Notes under the pieces: model-generated
Told to the model about the DNA's origin: nothing
The model's database searches: none
The model's input: the letters and a program-made list of their open reading frames with translations, nothing else
Shown here: positions 24,324-32,322 of the stretch, piece by piece
Numbering within the stretch: position 1 is the first letter of the stretch
Layout of the letters: every line of letters begins with the position of its first letter
Program-made: the position numbers and the translations under genes
Origin: Diplocloster agilis
GTDB lineage: Bacteria; Bacillota; Clostridia; Lachnospirales; Lachnospiraceae
Direction of reading: 5' to 3'
NCBI RefSeq assembly: GCF_019042275.1
Contig: NZ_JAHQCW010000012.1
Span: 1-64,000, forward strand
Length of the DNA stretch: 64,000 bases

Positions 24324-25421
24324 TTACAGGCTCATGACCTCATCGTCGCTGTCCGGATCGAAATTTTTCCTGGGCCAGATTTTTCGAAGGAAAATCAGCG
24401 CCGCCGCCGTCACCGCGGCGCCCGCCACTACGCACAGCGCATACACAGGCACGGAACTGATAAAGAACCAGGACGCCAATCCCAGCGCCGGGACGCTTAA
24501 CTCCAGGCCGAAGAACCCAGCCAGAAAACCACTGACCAGACAGCCCAGGAAACTTGCAATGGTGCACCGGATAATATCGTTGATTACCAGCGGAAGCGCC
24601 AACTCCGTAAAGCCGCCGATCAGAACAATGGGCCAGGATGTCCTGGCATATCTCCTCTCAGACTTGGTAAACAGTTTCGGGGCGATAAACGCTGCGGCTG
24701 TGAATCCAAAAGGCGGTACCATAGCGATGGCGATCGCAATGCCCACAAACAGATAGATGCCTTTGTCAAATCCCGCGAACATGATTGCCGTCCCGATCTT
24801 ACTGATGGGGCCGCCATAATCAACCCCGCCAAGAGCGCCCAGAATCAGCCCTGCGATCCCTCCCTGGGCAGCATCCATGCCGGAGAGCTTCGCCACCATA
24901 AAATCCGTAAAACGGGCGACCGGCGCGTTAATTACATAAATAATAAACAGGCCGACGGCCAGGGTCGAGAAAGCGGGGACAAAATAATCCCATACTCCCT
25001 GCAGGATCTTATTGGGCTTAATCAGCTTCTTTAAAAGCGCCACCACATATCCGACCAGAAACCCGGCCAGCAGCGCCCCGATATATCCGGACCCATTGGT
25101 ATTGGCCAGATAGGCGCAGATAAATCCAGGCGCGATACCCGCCTTGTCCGCGATAGAAAATGCTATGTAAGCGCCGAAGATCGGTATAAAAAAGGTCATG
25201 CCCACCTGCCCGATCGACGCAACCATTGACCATATGGGAGCGTCTGAAATATTGCTGATCGAACTGACTGCGGTTATAATCCCCCCGATCAGTATAAACG
25301 GCAGCATATAAGATATTCCGGAACGTAAATGGTCAAACGGTTTGGAAAATATTTCTTTTACAATCTGCTTCCTGGATTTTTCCACATTATCAAATTCAAA
25401 CGTAAGATCATTGCCTGCCAT
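24324..25421 (-). CDS. PTS fructose-type EIIC permease
   Basis: A 365-residue membrane channel with about nine hydrophobic segments. FSKPFDHLRSGISYMLPFI near 30 is the usual N-terminal entry of fructose-type IIC, with IADKAGIAPGFICAYL near 100, LGALGGVDYGGPISKIGTA near 195 and PPFGFTAAAFIAPKLF near 240. GGAAGGGG lies eight bases before ATG 25421. The sugar is not fixed by sequence. The neighbouring epimerase suggests a ketose whose phosphate needs epimerising. Confidence 0.9.
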   Translation of the reverse strand: MAGNDLTFEFDNVEKSRKQIVKEIFSKPFDHLRSGISYMLPFILIGGIITAVSSISNISDAPIWSMVASIGQVGMTFFIPIFGAYIAFSIADKAGIAPGFICAYLANTNGSGYIGALLAGFLVGYVVALLKKLIKPNKILQGVWDYFVPAFSTLAVGLFIIYVINAPVARFTDFMVAKLSGMDAAQGGIAGLILGALGGVDYGGPISKIGTAIMFAGFDKGIYLFVGIAIAIAMVPPFGFTAAAFIAPKLFTKSERRYARTSWPIVLIGGFTELALPLVINDIIRCTIASFLGCLVSGFLAGFFGLELSVPALGLASWFFISSVPVYALCVVAGAAVTAAALIFLRKIWPRKNFDPDSDDEVMSL

Positions 25422-25425
25422 AGTT

Positions 25426-25899
25426 CTAACCCCTTCCATCCGCTGTTTCCAGCGTGGCTAAAAACTCTTCTGCATCCTTCACTTTACCCCATTTTTCCAA
25501 ATTATCTTCCTGCAGCGCCGAAACCGCGATAGAGGAAATCATCTCCAGATGACGGTTAATAACCGCCTCATCTTCCGCCTGGGGTATCGCGATCAGAAAG
25601 ACATATCTTACCGGTGTCTCCTGATCCCCGTCCCAGTCAATGGCGGAAGTCAAGCGGCCGAAGCACAGTCCGGCCTTTCTTACCGATGGACTGATCCCGT
25701 GAGGCACCGCCAGCTCCGAGGTGCTGTAGGTGGAACAGATTTTTTCCCGTTCCAACACACTTTGTATAAAACATTCCAGGTCCTGGATCAATCCGTTATG
25801 ATTTAACATTTTAGCCAGTTCCCAGATTACGCTGTCCCTGTCATTGGCTTCCAGTTCCAGATTTACTGTATTTTCGTCGATTACCTCACGTATCTTCAT
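25426..25899 (-). CDS. PTS fructose/mannitol-type EIIA
   Basis: A 157-residue IIA protein of the fructose-mannitol family. The phospho-His is in STSELAVPHGISPSVRK near 66, and VRYVFLIAIPQAEDEAVINRHL near 97 is the second family block. It accepts phosphate from HPr and passes it to IIB. AAGGAGG precedes the ATG, and it ends four bases before IIC. The same EIIA fold is found in the C-terminus of the divergent PRD regulator, as expected for PTS-controlled activation. Confidence 0.9.
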   Translation of the reverse strand: MKIREVIDENTVNLELEANDRDSVIWELAKMLNHNGLIQDLECFIQSVLEREKICSTYSTSELAVPHGISPSVRKAGLCFGRLTSAIDWDGDQETPVRYVFLIAIPQAEDEAVINRHLEMISSIAVSALQEDNLEKWGKVKDAEEFLATLETADGRG

Positions 25900-25939
25900 T
25901 GAAGTCCTCCTTATGTGCTTCGGCTCAACTGTCCGGTCC

Positions 25940-26659
25940 CTACTGCAGGTGATACTTCTCAGAGAGCTGATCCAGGATTTCCCGGAATTCTTTCACTGCA
26001 TAGGTGATTCCCTTTTCGTTTCTGAAAATAGCGGTGGAAAGAATTACCACGTCCGGATTACACTCGATCAGCGGCTCCACATTATCGGTCCGGATTCCGC
26101 CATCGACCGCCAGTTCGCACTTCGGATTTTTCTCATCGATCATCTTTCTGGCCCGATGCACCAGATCCAGCACGGAATCTCTCCAGTACCAATTGTCTTT
26201 TCCATCGGTATTCGATGTTCCGTGTGTGACGATATGGAGCCGGTCGATGTCGTAGATGGCCTCATCCAGAAAACAAAGAGGCGTATAGCAGCCGATGGTT
26301 AGTCCGATCTTCATTCCCAGCCGTTTGCACCATTCTATCCGGTAAGCCAGAGTAGCCCCGATAAACCTCTCCGCCGGGAGAATCAGCATATTGCATCCCA
26401 CTTCCGCGATTCTGTCTATAAATATCTTATCGCATTCCGAAGTGTAGAAATGACACTCGATGGGTTTATCCGTCACCTTGCGGAATCCCTCGATGATCTG
26501 GGGACCGCCCATCAGCTGCAGATTAATCGGAAGCTCCACCATATCGGCCGCATCGGCATGGACAATGTCCGCACCGGCGTCCATGGCTTCCTTCATGTTC
26601 TCGCCTAACTTTGAGTAGTCAAAATGGGCAATACCTGCTGAGATTTTAATATGTTTCAT
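25940..26659 (-). CDS. Ribulose-phosphate 3-epimerase-superfamily protein, divergent
   Basis: A 239-residue TIM barrel related to ribulose- and allulose-phosphate epimerases. The start HIKISAGIAHFDYSKL replaces the Ser-Pro-Ser motif. VHADAADMVELPINLQ (near 33) replaces HxDxMDGxFVPN, CHFYTSEC replaces HLMV, and VTHGTSNTDG replaces TVNPGFGGQ. LAVDGGI (near 185) keeps the second catalytic Asp. The substrate is therefore probably not ribulose-5-phosphate. As first gene of the PTS operon it likely epimerises the PTS-made ketose phosphate. AAGGAGG precedes ATG. Confidence 0.7.
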   Translation of the reverse strand: MKHIKISAGIAHFDYSKLGENMKEAMDAGADIVHADAADMVELPINLQLMGGPQIIEGFRKVTDKPIECHFYTSECDKIFIDRIAEVGCNMLILPAERFIGATLAYRIEWCKRLGMKIGLTIGCYTPLCFLDEAIYDIDRLHIVTHGTSNTDGKDNWYWRDSVLDLVHRARKMIDEKNPKCELAVDGGIRTDNVEPLIECNPDVVILSTAIFRNEKGITYAVKEFREILDQLSEKYHLQ

Positions 26660-27028
26660 GAATACATCCTCCTTCCAGAACGGTTCTTTTTAATGTTTGC
26701 ATTCAAATCATAACATTTGGGATTGTGCATAGTTTCTAAGATAATAGTAAAATTTTTAAATAAATTTACACTTTACCTTTTTATTTGGAGCTTTAACGTC
26801 TTATCCGTCAAATATTTCGTTAAATTGTATAATATTTGTAGATTTTCCCGTGCTTTTTTCATTTTTACATGCAGATGAATGATTGAAATCCAAATATAAA
26901 CAGGTTATGATTGGATTATCAACTACCTGCTTCAAAAATAGCGATTCTTATTTACAAAACATCTGTATAACCTGCATCCATGTAACCCGCATTTAGCAAT
27001 TGTCTGAACAGGAAAGGGGCATCCGCTC
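26660..27028. promoter_or_regulatory. Divergent AT-rich control region of the PTS genes
   Basis: There is no gene here. It separates the minus-strand PTS operon from the plus-strand PRD regulator. A TATAAT lies at 26828-26833 on the plus strand without a clear -35. No antiterminator-like RNA structure was recognised, which fits a DNA-binding PRD activator rather than a BglG-type antiterminator. Confidence 0.4.
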
Positions 27029-29038
27029 ATGAACCTGACAACACGCCAGCAGCGGCTTCTGAAACATTTCGTAACCCGGGAAGCAGCTCTGTCTTATCTG
27101 GAAATCGCTGAAACCTATAACATCTCCTTGAGTACCGCGCGCAATGACATGCGCTATATCGGCAATTATCTGGCCGAGCAGTATCAGATCAGCTTTCACA
27201 GAGACTCTTCCAACCAGTTTTTTCTGGAAAAAGAGGACATCCGTACTTTGATAAAAGCGCAGCTGCCCTTCAGCTTCTCCACAGATCCCAATATAAAGTC
27301 CCGGCTTCTCCTGCTCATTTACCTCCTGCTCTTTTCCCCTCCGCAGACCTTAAGCATGCAGAAACTGGCGGATCTGCTTTTTGTCAGCCGTCCCACTGCC
27401 TATCATCTGCTGAATACGGCAGAAAATGTACTGGCGGAGTACGATATAACCATTCAAAAGGGGTCCCCCAGCGGACTTTCGCTGTCCTACTGCGAGTATT
27501 CGTGGAGAACTGCCGCAGCTACCTTATATCATCAATTAAAAAAACACGGCTATCAGATCAACGCTTCCCGGATCAAAGCCACCCCCATATCAACTGCTGA
27601 TGTGGTCTCCGTCGAAATCCTGGAGGGGTTATTTCCGGGCCCCGGCATTCGTAAAATTATAAACCTTATGCTGCGTTTTGAAAAAGAACAGGGAATCCGT
27701 TTTATTGATTATTCATTTGAACGAATGTGCATCTTCCTGGCCATATCCATGTATCGAATGCGGCAGCATCACCTTTTGGAATACCGGGAGCCTCATACCG
27801 TGACTGTTTCGGAGCATAATCCCGCTTACGCATTGAGTCAGGAATTTACCGCTCTTTTCGCAGAAAACCTCCAATTGAAACTGCCGCCTCAGGAATCCGC
27901 CCTGATCTCATCCTTATTTTTGTGCAGCAACCTGGAATATCTCAATTCGGATTACCGTTACAGCATTGTTCCCTCCTTGCTGCGGGATTTTCTGGATGAA
28001 CTGCTGGAGAGGACAGGCAACATGCTGAACAGGCGCATCGCCCAAGACCGTAAACTTTACGATGACCTGGTACACTACATCCCATCCGCCGTGTGCCGTC
28101 TGCAGTTTCATCACACTTCCTTCAAAGGTTCCTATGATACCATAAGAAAACAATATTCCAGATTATTCGCGATTATCTGGTCCACTAATCTTCTGTTCAA
28201 TCACTATTTTCACGTGGAACTCAACAAAGAGGAGAGCTGCTGCCTGGTCTTGTTTTTTGCCGCCGCCCTTGAACGGGCAGCCAACCACCTCCGGGCCATA
28301 GCGGTCTGGAAGACCGGCACCGGACTGGGCGAAATCGCATTGTTAAACGCCGTCATCGAAAAAAACATACCAAACCTCTCCCTGATCGATGTACTTCCCC
28401 TGCACCAACTGGACACGAATCCCTATCACCACAGCGCCTACGATTTCGTCATCTCCAACTGCGCCATTGCACATTCCGGTAAAACCGTGGTACAGGTGAA
28501 CTCCATCCTGACTCCCGATGACATTGACGCCATCCAGAAAGTTATGCTGGACATCACAGAACGCGAGAAACAGACCGCCAGGACCAGAGCGGCCATACAT
28601 TACCTGCTTCGCCCTTCCGGTATTCTCACAGGTGTGCATTCCTGCAGCAAAAATGAGATACTCAAAAAACTTTGTACCCTTATGGAAACATCCGGAAACG
28701 TCACAAACGCTTTTTATAATACCGTGCTCTACCGGGAATCTCTATGCAGCACTTACATCGGAAACGGTCTGGTCTTCACTCACGGCGACAGTGAGCAAGT
28801 TCACCAATCCGCGCTCTCCATCGCCCTTCTCGATACCCCGATTCCCTGGGACGACGCGGAAGTCGATTTGATTTTCGTCTATGCCTTTAATTTAGAGGAT
28901 TTAGAAAGAAATAGCATTAAGATGGATGACTTTTTTTCGATCTTTATAGACATTACCAATGAAAATGACAGGATGAACGAACTTAGAAAACAGCAGGACC
29001 CGGATGCCTTTTATAATACCTTCCTATCATATTTCTAG
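27029..29038 (+). CDS. PRD-domain PTS-controlled transcriptional regulator (MtlR/LicR type)
   Basis: A 669-residue activator-type regulator. The N-terminal helix-turn-helix region spans 1-140 (SYLEIAETYNISLSTARNDM near 22, MQKLADLLFVSRPTAYHLL near 110). Two PTS regulation domains follow at roughly 190-300 and 300-410, then an EIIB-like segment near 425-505. The C-terminal EIIA domain (about 525-669) has its phospho-His in YIGNGLVFTHGDSE. In the EIIB-like segment the usual Cys before the Gly loop reads AVWKTGTGLG, so the phospho-acceptor Cys looks lost. It is divergent to the PTS operon and is its likely activator. Confidence 0.88.
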   Translation: MNLTTRQQRLLKHFVTREAALSYLEIAETYNISLSTARNDMRYIGNYLAEQYQISFHRDSSNQFFLEKEDIRTLIKAQLPFSFSTDPNIKSRLLLLIYLLLFSPPQTLSMQKLADLLFVSRPTAYHLLNTAENVLAEYDITIQKGSPSGLSLSYCEYSWRTAAATLYHQLKKHGYQINASRIKATPISTADVVSVEILEGLFPGPGIRKIINLMLRFEKEQGIRFIDYSFERMCIFLAISMYRMRQHHLLEYREPHTVTVSEHNPAYALSQEFTALFAENLQLKLPPQESALISSLFLCSNLEYLNSDYRYSIVPSLLRDFLDELLERTGNMLNRRIAQDRKLYDDLVHYIPSAVCRLQFHHTSFKGSYDTIRKQYSRLFAIIWSTNLLFNHYFHVELNKEESCCLVLFFAAALERAANHLRAIAVWKTGTGLGEIALLNAVIEKNIPNLSLIDVLPLHQLDTNPYHHSAYDFVISNCAIAHSGKTVVQVNSILTPDDIDAIQKVMLDITEREKQTARTRAAIHYLLRPSGILTGVHSCSKNEILKKLCTLMETSGNVTNAFYNTVLYRESLCSTYIGNGLVFTHGDSEQVHQSALSIALLDTPIPWDDAEVDLIFVYAFNLEDLERNSIKMDDFFSIFIDITNENDRMNELRKQQDPDAFYNTFLSYF

Positions 29039-29054
29039 CAGACAAAACTTCGAA

Positions 29055-29133
29055 AGGGGACATGTCCATTCCGGTTTGGGACATGTCCAAATCAGTTTGG
29101 GACATGTCCATTTCAATTTGGACATGTCCCCTT
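29055..29133. repeat. GGACATGTCC palindrome array, copy 3 (4 units)
   Basis: Units lie at 29058, 29079, 29100 and 29120, spaced 21, 21 and 20 bp. The array is bounded by AAAGGGGACATGTCC on the left and GGACATGTCCCCTTT on the right, so it is an inverted repeat as a whole. It fills the gap between the convergent PRD regulator and methyltransferase genes and could act as a bidirectional terminator. Confidence 0.95.
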
Positions 29134-29142
29134 TTGCACCTT

Positions 29143-29730
29143 TTATTCTATAATCCTTTTAACGATTACATTTACCCATTTTGTATTTCTCTCGCTGCGC
29201 ACATCATTGGACTTCCAGATCTCCAGCGTCTCCACATCATCAGACTTCTGAAGTACCTTCGCCAGCGAGGCGATCGTATAGTCATAATAGTATCTGCCGT
29301 TGTCAAATCCATGGGAATCCCCGAAACGGAAGGACATATACAATACACCGTCCGGCTTCAGCGCCCGGAACACCCGGTTCAGCACGCCTTCCATTTTGTC
29401 CTTCTCCACATGCACCAGGGAAGCGCAAGCCCAGATCCCGTCAAATACACCGTCGAAATCCAGTTCCTCAAACCGTATATTCAGAACTTCTTTTCCAAGA
29501 TTGATCTCCGCCAGCTTACACATTTCTTCCGATCCGTCTACCGCGGTTACATAAAAGCCTGCTTCCTCCAGGTACAACGAGTCCCGTCCTGATCCGCATC
29601 CCAGATCCATCACCTCTGCGTTTTCAGGCAGATACTTGATGAAGCGGTCCAGCGCCTCCGACATGTCCAGATCAACTGTGCTTTCGTAATAGGCCGCAGC
29701 GTACTTATTGTAATAATCAATAGAATCCAA
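29143..29730 (-). CDS. Class I SAM-dependent methyltransferase
   Basis: A 195-residue Rossmann-fold methyltransferase. Motif I is VMDLGCGSGRDSLYL near 40-54, the acidic SAM-ribose residue is in VTAVDGSEEM near 62, and a later motif is GIWACASLVHVEKDKM near 100. Its start is TTG at 29730, six bases after GGAG. The substrate is unknown; the closest style is the small YcgJ/UbiE-like group. It has no operon partner. Confidence 0.82.
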   Translation of the reverse strand: MDSIDYYNKYAAAYYESTVDLDMSEALDRFIKYLPENAEVMDLGCGSGRDSLYLEEAGFYVTAVDGSEEMCKLAEINLGKEVLNIRFEELDFDGVFDGIWACASLVHVEKDKMEGVLNRVFRALKPDGVLYMSFRFGDSHGFDNGRYYYDYTIASLAKVLQKSDDVETLEIWKSNDVRSERNTKWVNVIVKRIIE

Positions 29731-29858
29731 TGTAATCTCCTACACCCTTCCTTTATATGCTATAACAGAAAAACTTAGATAGAATCATTATAACAAGCCT
29801 GTTATAAAAATGCAATCGCTATCGAAGAGCGTATCCGCGTGCGACAACCGCTCTATTA

Positions 29859-30551
29859 TTATATTTCCACATTCTCCACACGAATGTCCTTATACATTAT
29901 GGCCAAGATATCATCCATTCCGGTTAAAGCGATATCGCTCTTTTTCGTCTCCCATTGGTAGTAGTCGATATTCATGCCGCTGTATATGTCATCTGTCTTA
30001 GCATCTCCGTATAATTTTTCCAAATCCTTCCGCGTGGTACGCATGGCCTCATCATAATCCATATCAGAGCCTCCGACATTGAGAATCACATATACCGCAA
30101 CGAGCCTTCCCTCCTGAAAAATGTATTGCGCGCCGCCTTCCATTGTTTTCAAGCTCTCAAATCCCGTGAAATATTCAACGACAGTATTGCCGTCCTTGCC
30201 CAACTCATACTTTCCTTCAATTTTATCCATAACGTCATCCATGGATGTTCCCCATTTAACCCCATTGTAATATCCGTCTTTTTTACCCCCGGACAGCAAT
30301 AAGGCCGCGATGATGATCAGAATAACAACCGCGGCCCCTGCCGCTCCCAATATAAGACCCAGTTTCTTCTTATTCGGGGATGGAGCCGGTTCCTGAGCCG
30401 GATATCCGCCCGTCAAGCCTTCCGATGCGGGATTATCCTGCCGGTATACATCCTGACCAGCTTCTGCTCCCGAGTAAGATGTATCTGCACCACAATTTTG
30501 ACAGACGCTGCTGCCCTCCGTAATCTCTGCTCCGCATTTCGTACAATACAT
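29859..30551 (-). CDS. Zinc-ribbon single-pass membrane protein
   Basis: A 230-residue protein. It opens with a zinc ribbon (MYCTKCGAEI, then VCQNCGAD; CxxC...CxxC within 4-21), followed by a Pro/Ala-rich linker to about 60. One membrane helix follows (LGLILGAAGAAVVILIIIAA, about 65-88), then a C-terminal domain beginning NGVKWGTSMDDVMDKIEG. The last domain resembles small extracellular domains of clostridial zinc-ribbon proteins. No function can be assigned. The RBS is GGGGAGG. Confidence 0.7.
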   Translation of the reverse strand: MYCTKCGAEITEGSSVCQNCGADTSYSGAEAGQDVYRQDNPASEGLTGGYPAQEPAPSPNKKKLGLILGAAGAAVVILIIIAALLLSGGKKDGYYNGVKWGTSMDDVMDKIEGKYELGKDGNTVVEYFTGFESLKTMEGGAQYIFQEGRLVAVYVILNVGGSDMDYDEAMRTTRKDLEKLYGDAKTDDIYSGMNIDYYQWETKKSDIALTGMDDILAIMYKDIRVENVEI

Positions 30552-30927
30552 AAAAATCCTCCCCTTTTCTATTTATTATATTTTCATTGTAGTCTATTTT
30601 TAACCTGCAGTCCACCGCCAAATCCCAGATCCGAATCCCCCTTCAAAAGCTGCTTCCCCATCTGTGCGTTACGCTTCTTCTTAAGCAATTTATCTTTGCA
30701 CAGAGATACACTTCAATGGATTTCCATGATATTCTCAAGCGTTTTTCAGTTTCGTGAAGTAGAGCATGAAACCGTCTGTACGAAATAAAATTTTACATTT
30801 AATGGAGATTTTCAACAAAAATGCATTGCAAATTCATAAATATACTATTTATTTTACCAATTTATTCATTTTCTATAAAAAAATATTTCATAATTTTATT
30901 GACAGATGGCTTTACCGTGAATATACT
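30552..30927 (+). promoter_or_regulatory. Control region and promoter of the ADP-kinase operon
   Basis: There is no gene between 30552 and 30969. A strong promoter is TTGACA (30899-30904), 17 bases, TATACT (30922-30927), 43 bases before the first possible start. TTTCGTGAAGT at 30750-30760 resembles, in reverse orientation, the TTTCACGAAAT boxes at 42 kb, but lies about 140 bases upstream of the -35. Confidence 0.75.
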
Positions 30928-30969
30928 TTTTATATACCATCAATTCAAAAATAAGGGAATCACCTGAAA

Positions 30970-32304
30970 ATGGAGAAAAAAATGGCTTATCTTGATGCTT
31001 ATGAAACGTATCTGAGACAAATCGAAGAAGACATCGCAAATATCGATACTCTGCGGAAGCATTTGGTATTCGGTTATACAAGTAATCTGGACGTTATTTT
31101 TAAATGGGATATCGAAAAGTTTAACCGGATTCTGGATGAATTTCTGCCGGAGAAGCCCACCGGGGACACCGAAGATATCATCAACAGTATGGAAGACTTC
31201 GCGCGCATCACCAGCGGGTATCTGATAAAAGGGATGGGCGGAAGCATCGAGGTGGCTGATATCGCTGTCTGTGAATACCTGGAGAACGCCTTTGACCTGG
31301 AATACGGTCTGGGCGGAAACGGGGCGCAGGGAGCGGCAGCCCTGGGAGCGCTGGGAATTCCGGTAGTCGTTCAGTTGACCGACCGTTCCCCCGAGGTCTG
31401 CCAAAAACTGGAACATGGGGATATCCGGCTCGTCGATGAACAGGGGCAGCTGGTATCCGTAAAAGGGCATGCGCAGAAGGAACCGCCGCTCTACCATATG
31501 ATTCTCCAGTTTACCAAAGGAGATAAATTAAAGATCCGCGGAAAGGAATATGATATCCCGGTATCAAACCGGCTGATCCTGTTCTGCGACTCCGTACATA
31601 AATCGGTTCCGGTCCCTGATTATTTTCTCAGGTATCTGGAAGAGCATCCCTGTGATATCTCCGCCTACCTGGTCGCCGGGTTTGACGCGGTGGTAGACAA
31701 ACAGATTATGCAGGAGCGGCTGGATACGCTGTGCCCTCATTATGAGAGACTCAAAAAAGCGAACCCGGATTTCGTCCTCTATTTCGAAGGCGCGGATTAT
31801 ATGAACTTGGATGTAAAGGAACTGCTGTACCGTTCCATCAGCCGATACGTAGACATCCTGGGTATGAATGAGGAAGAACTGGACACTCAGCTTCGAAGAT
31901 TCGGAAAGGTACTGGACAAGGAGAGCCTGCCCAGCGTACTGGATGGACTTCGGGCTATGCTGCACAGATTTCCGGTATGTGGGATCGTTCTCCATACGAA
32001 GGATTACGCCATGTATTTTGGTTCCCGGCTTCCGGGCATCGATATAGAAAAAGGGCTGACCATAGGGAACCTGATGTCGGCGACCAGAGCGCGCCTTGGA
32101 AGCTACGGAAGCCTAAAGATGTGTTCGGACAGTCTGAAGATGGATTTAAGCCGGGCCGGCCTCCGGTTCTTCGAAGAACTGTCACAGATGCAGCTTGACG
32201 AGTATGTCTGCCTTGTGCCGTCTCGCTATCTGGAAAAGCCAAAGTATACGATAGGGTTGGGAGATACCTTTGTAGCAGGGGTACATACCAGCTTTCTGAA
32301 ATAA
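30970..32304 (+). CDS. ADP-dependent glucokinase/phosphofructokinase-family kinase
   Basis: A 444-residue ribokinase-fold protein resembling the ADP-dependent glucokinase/phosphofructokinase family, which uses ADP rather than ATP as phosphoryl donor. Visible motifs are YGLGGNGAQGAAALGALG near 113-130, VVVQLTDRSPE near 132, FEGADYMNLD near 278 and IVLHTKDYAMYFGSRLPG near 338. The C-terminal catalytic GLGDTFVAG near 429-437 has the Asp base at 432. The length matches this family, not the ~310-residue PfkB proteins. Either ATG 30970 or ATG 30982 (GGAG six bases upstream) may be used. It heads an operon with an FGGY kinase and ABC importer, so it probably makes a sugar bisphosphate. Confidence 0.8.
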   Translation: MEKKMAYLDAYETYLRQIEEDIANIDTLRKHLVFGYTSNLDVIFKWDIEKFNRILDEFLPEKPTGDTEDIINSMEDFARITSGYLIKGMGGSIEVADIAVCEYLENAFDLEYGLGGNGAQGAAALGALGIPVVVQLTDRSPEVCQKLEHGDIRLVDEQGQLVSVKGHAQKEPPLYHMILQFTKGDKLKIRGKEYDIPVSNRLILFCDSVHKSVPVPDYFLRYLEEHPCDISAYLVAGFDAVVDKQIMQERLDTLCPHYERLKKANPDFVLYFEGADYMNLDVKELLYRSISRYVDILGMNEEELDTQLRRFGKVLDKESLPSVLDGLRAMLHRFPVCGIVLHTKDYAMYFGSRLPGIDIEKGLTIGNLMSATRARLGSYGSLKMCSDSLKMDLSRAGLRFFEELSQMQLDEYVCLVPSRYLEKPKYTIGLGDTFVAGVHTSFLK

Positions 32305-32322
32305 GCAAAGGAGGTGCCTTCC

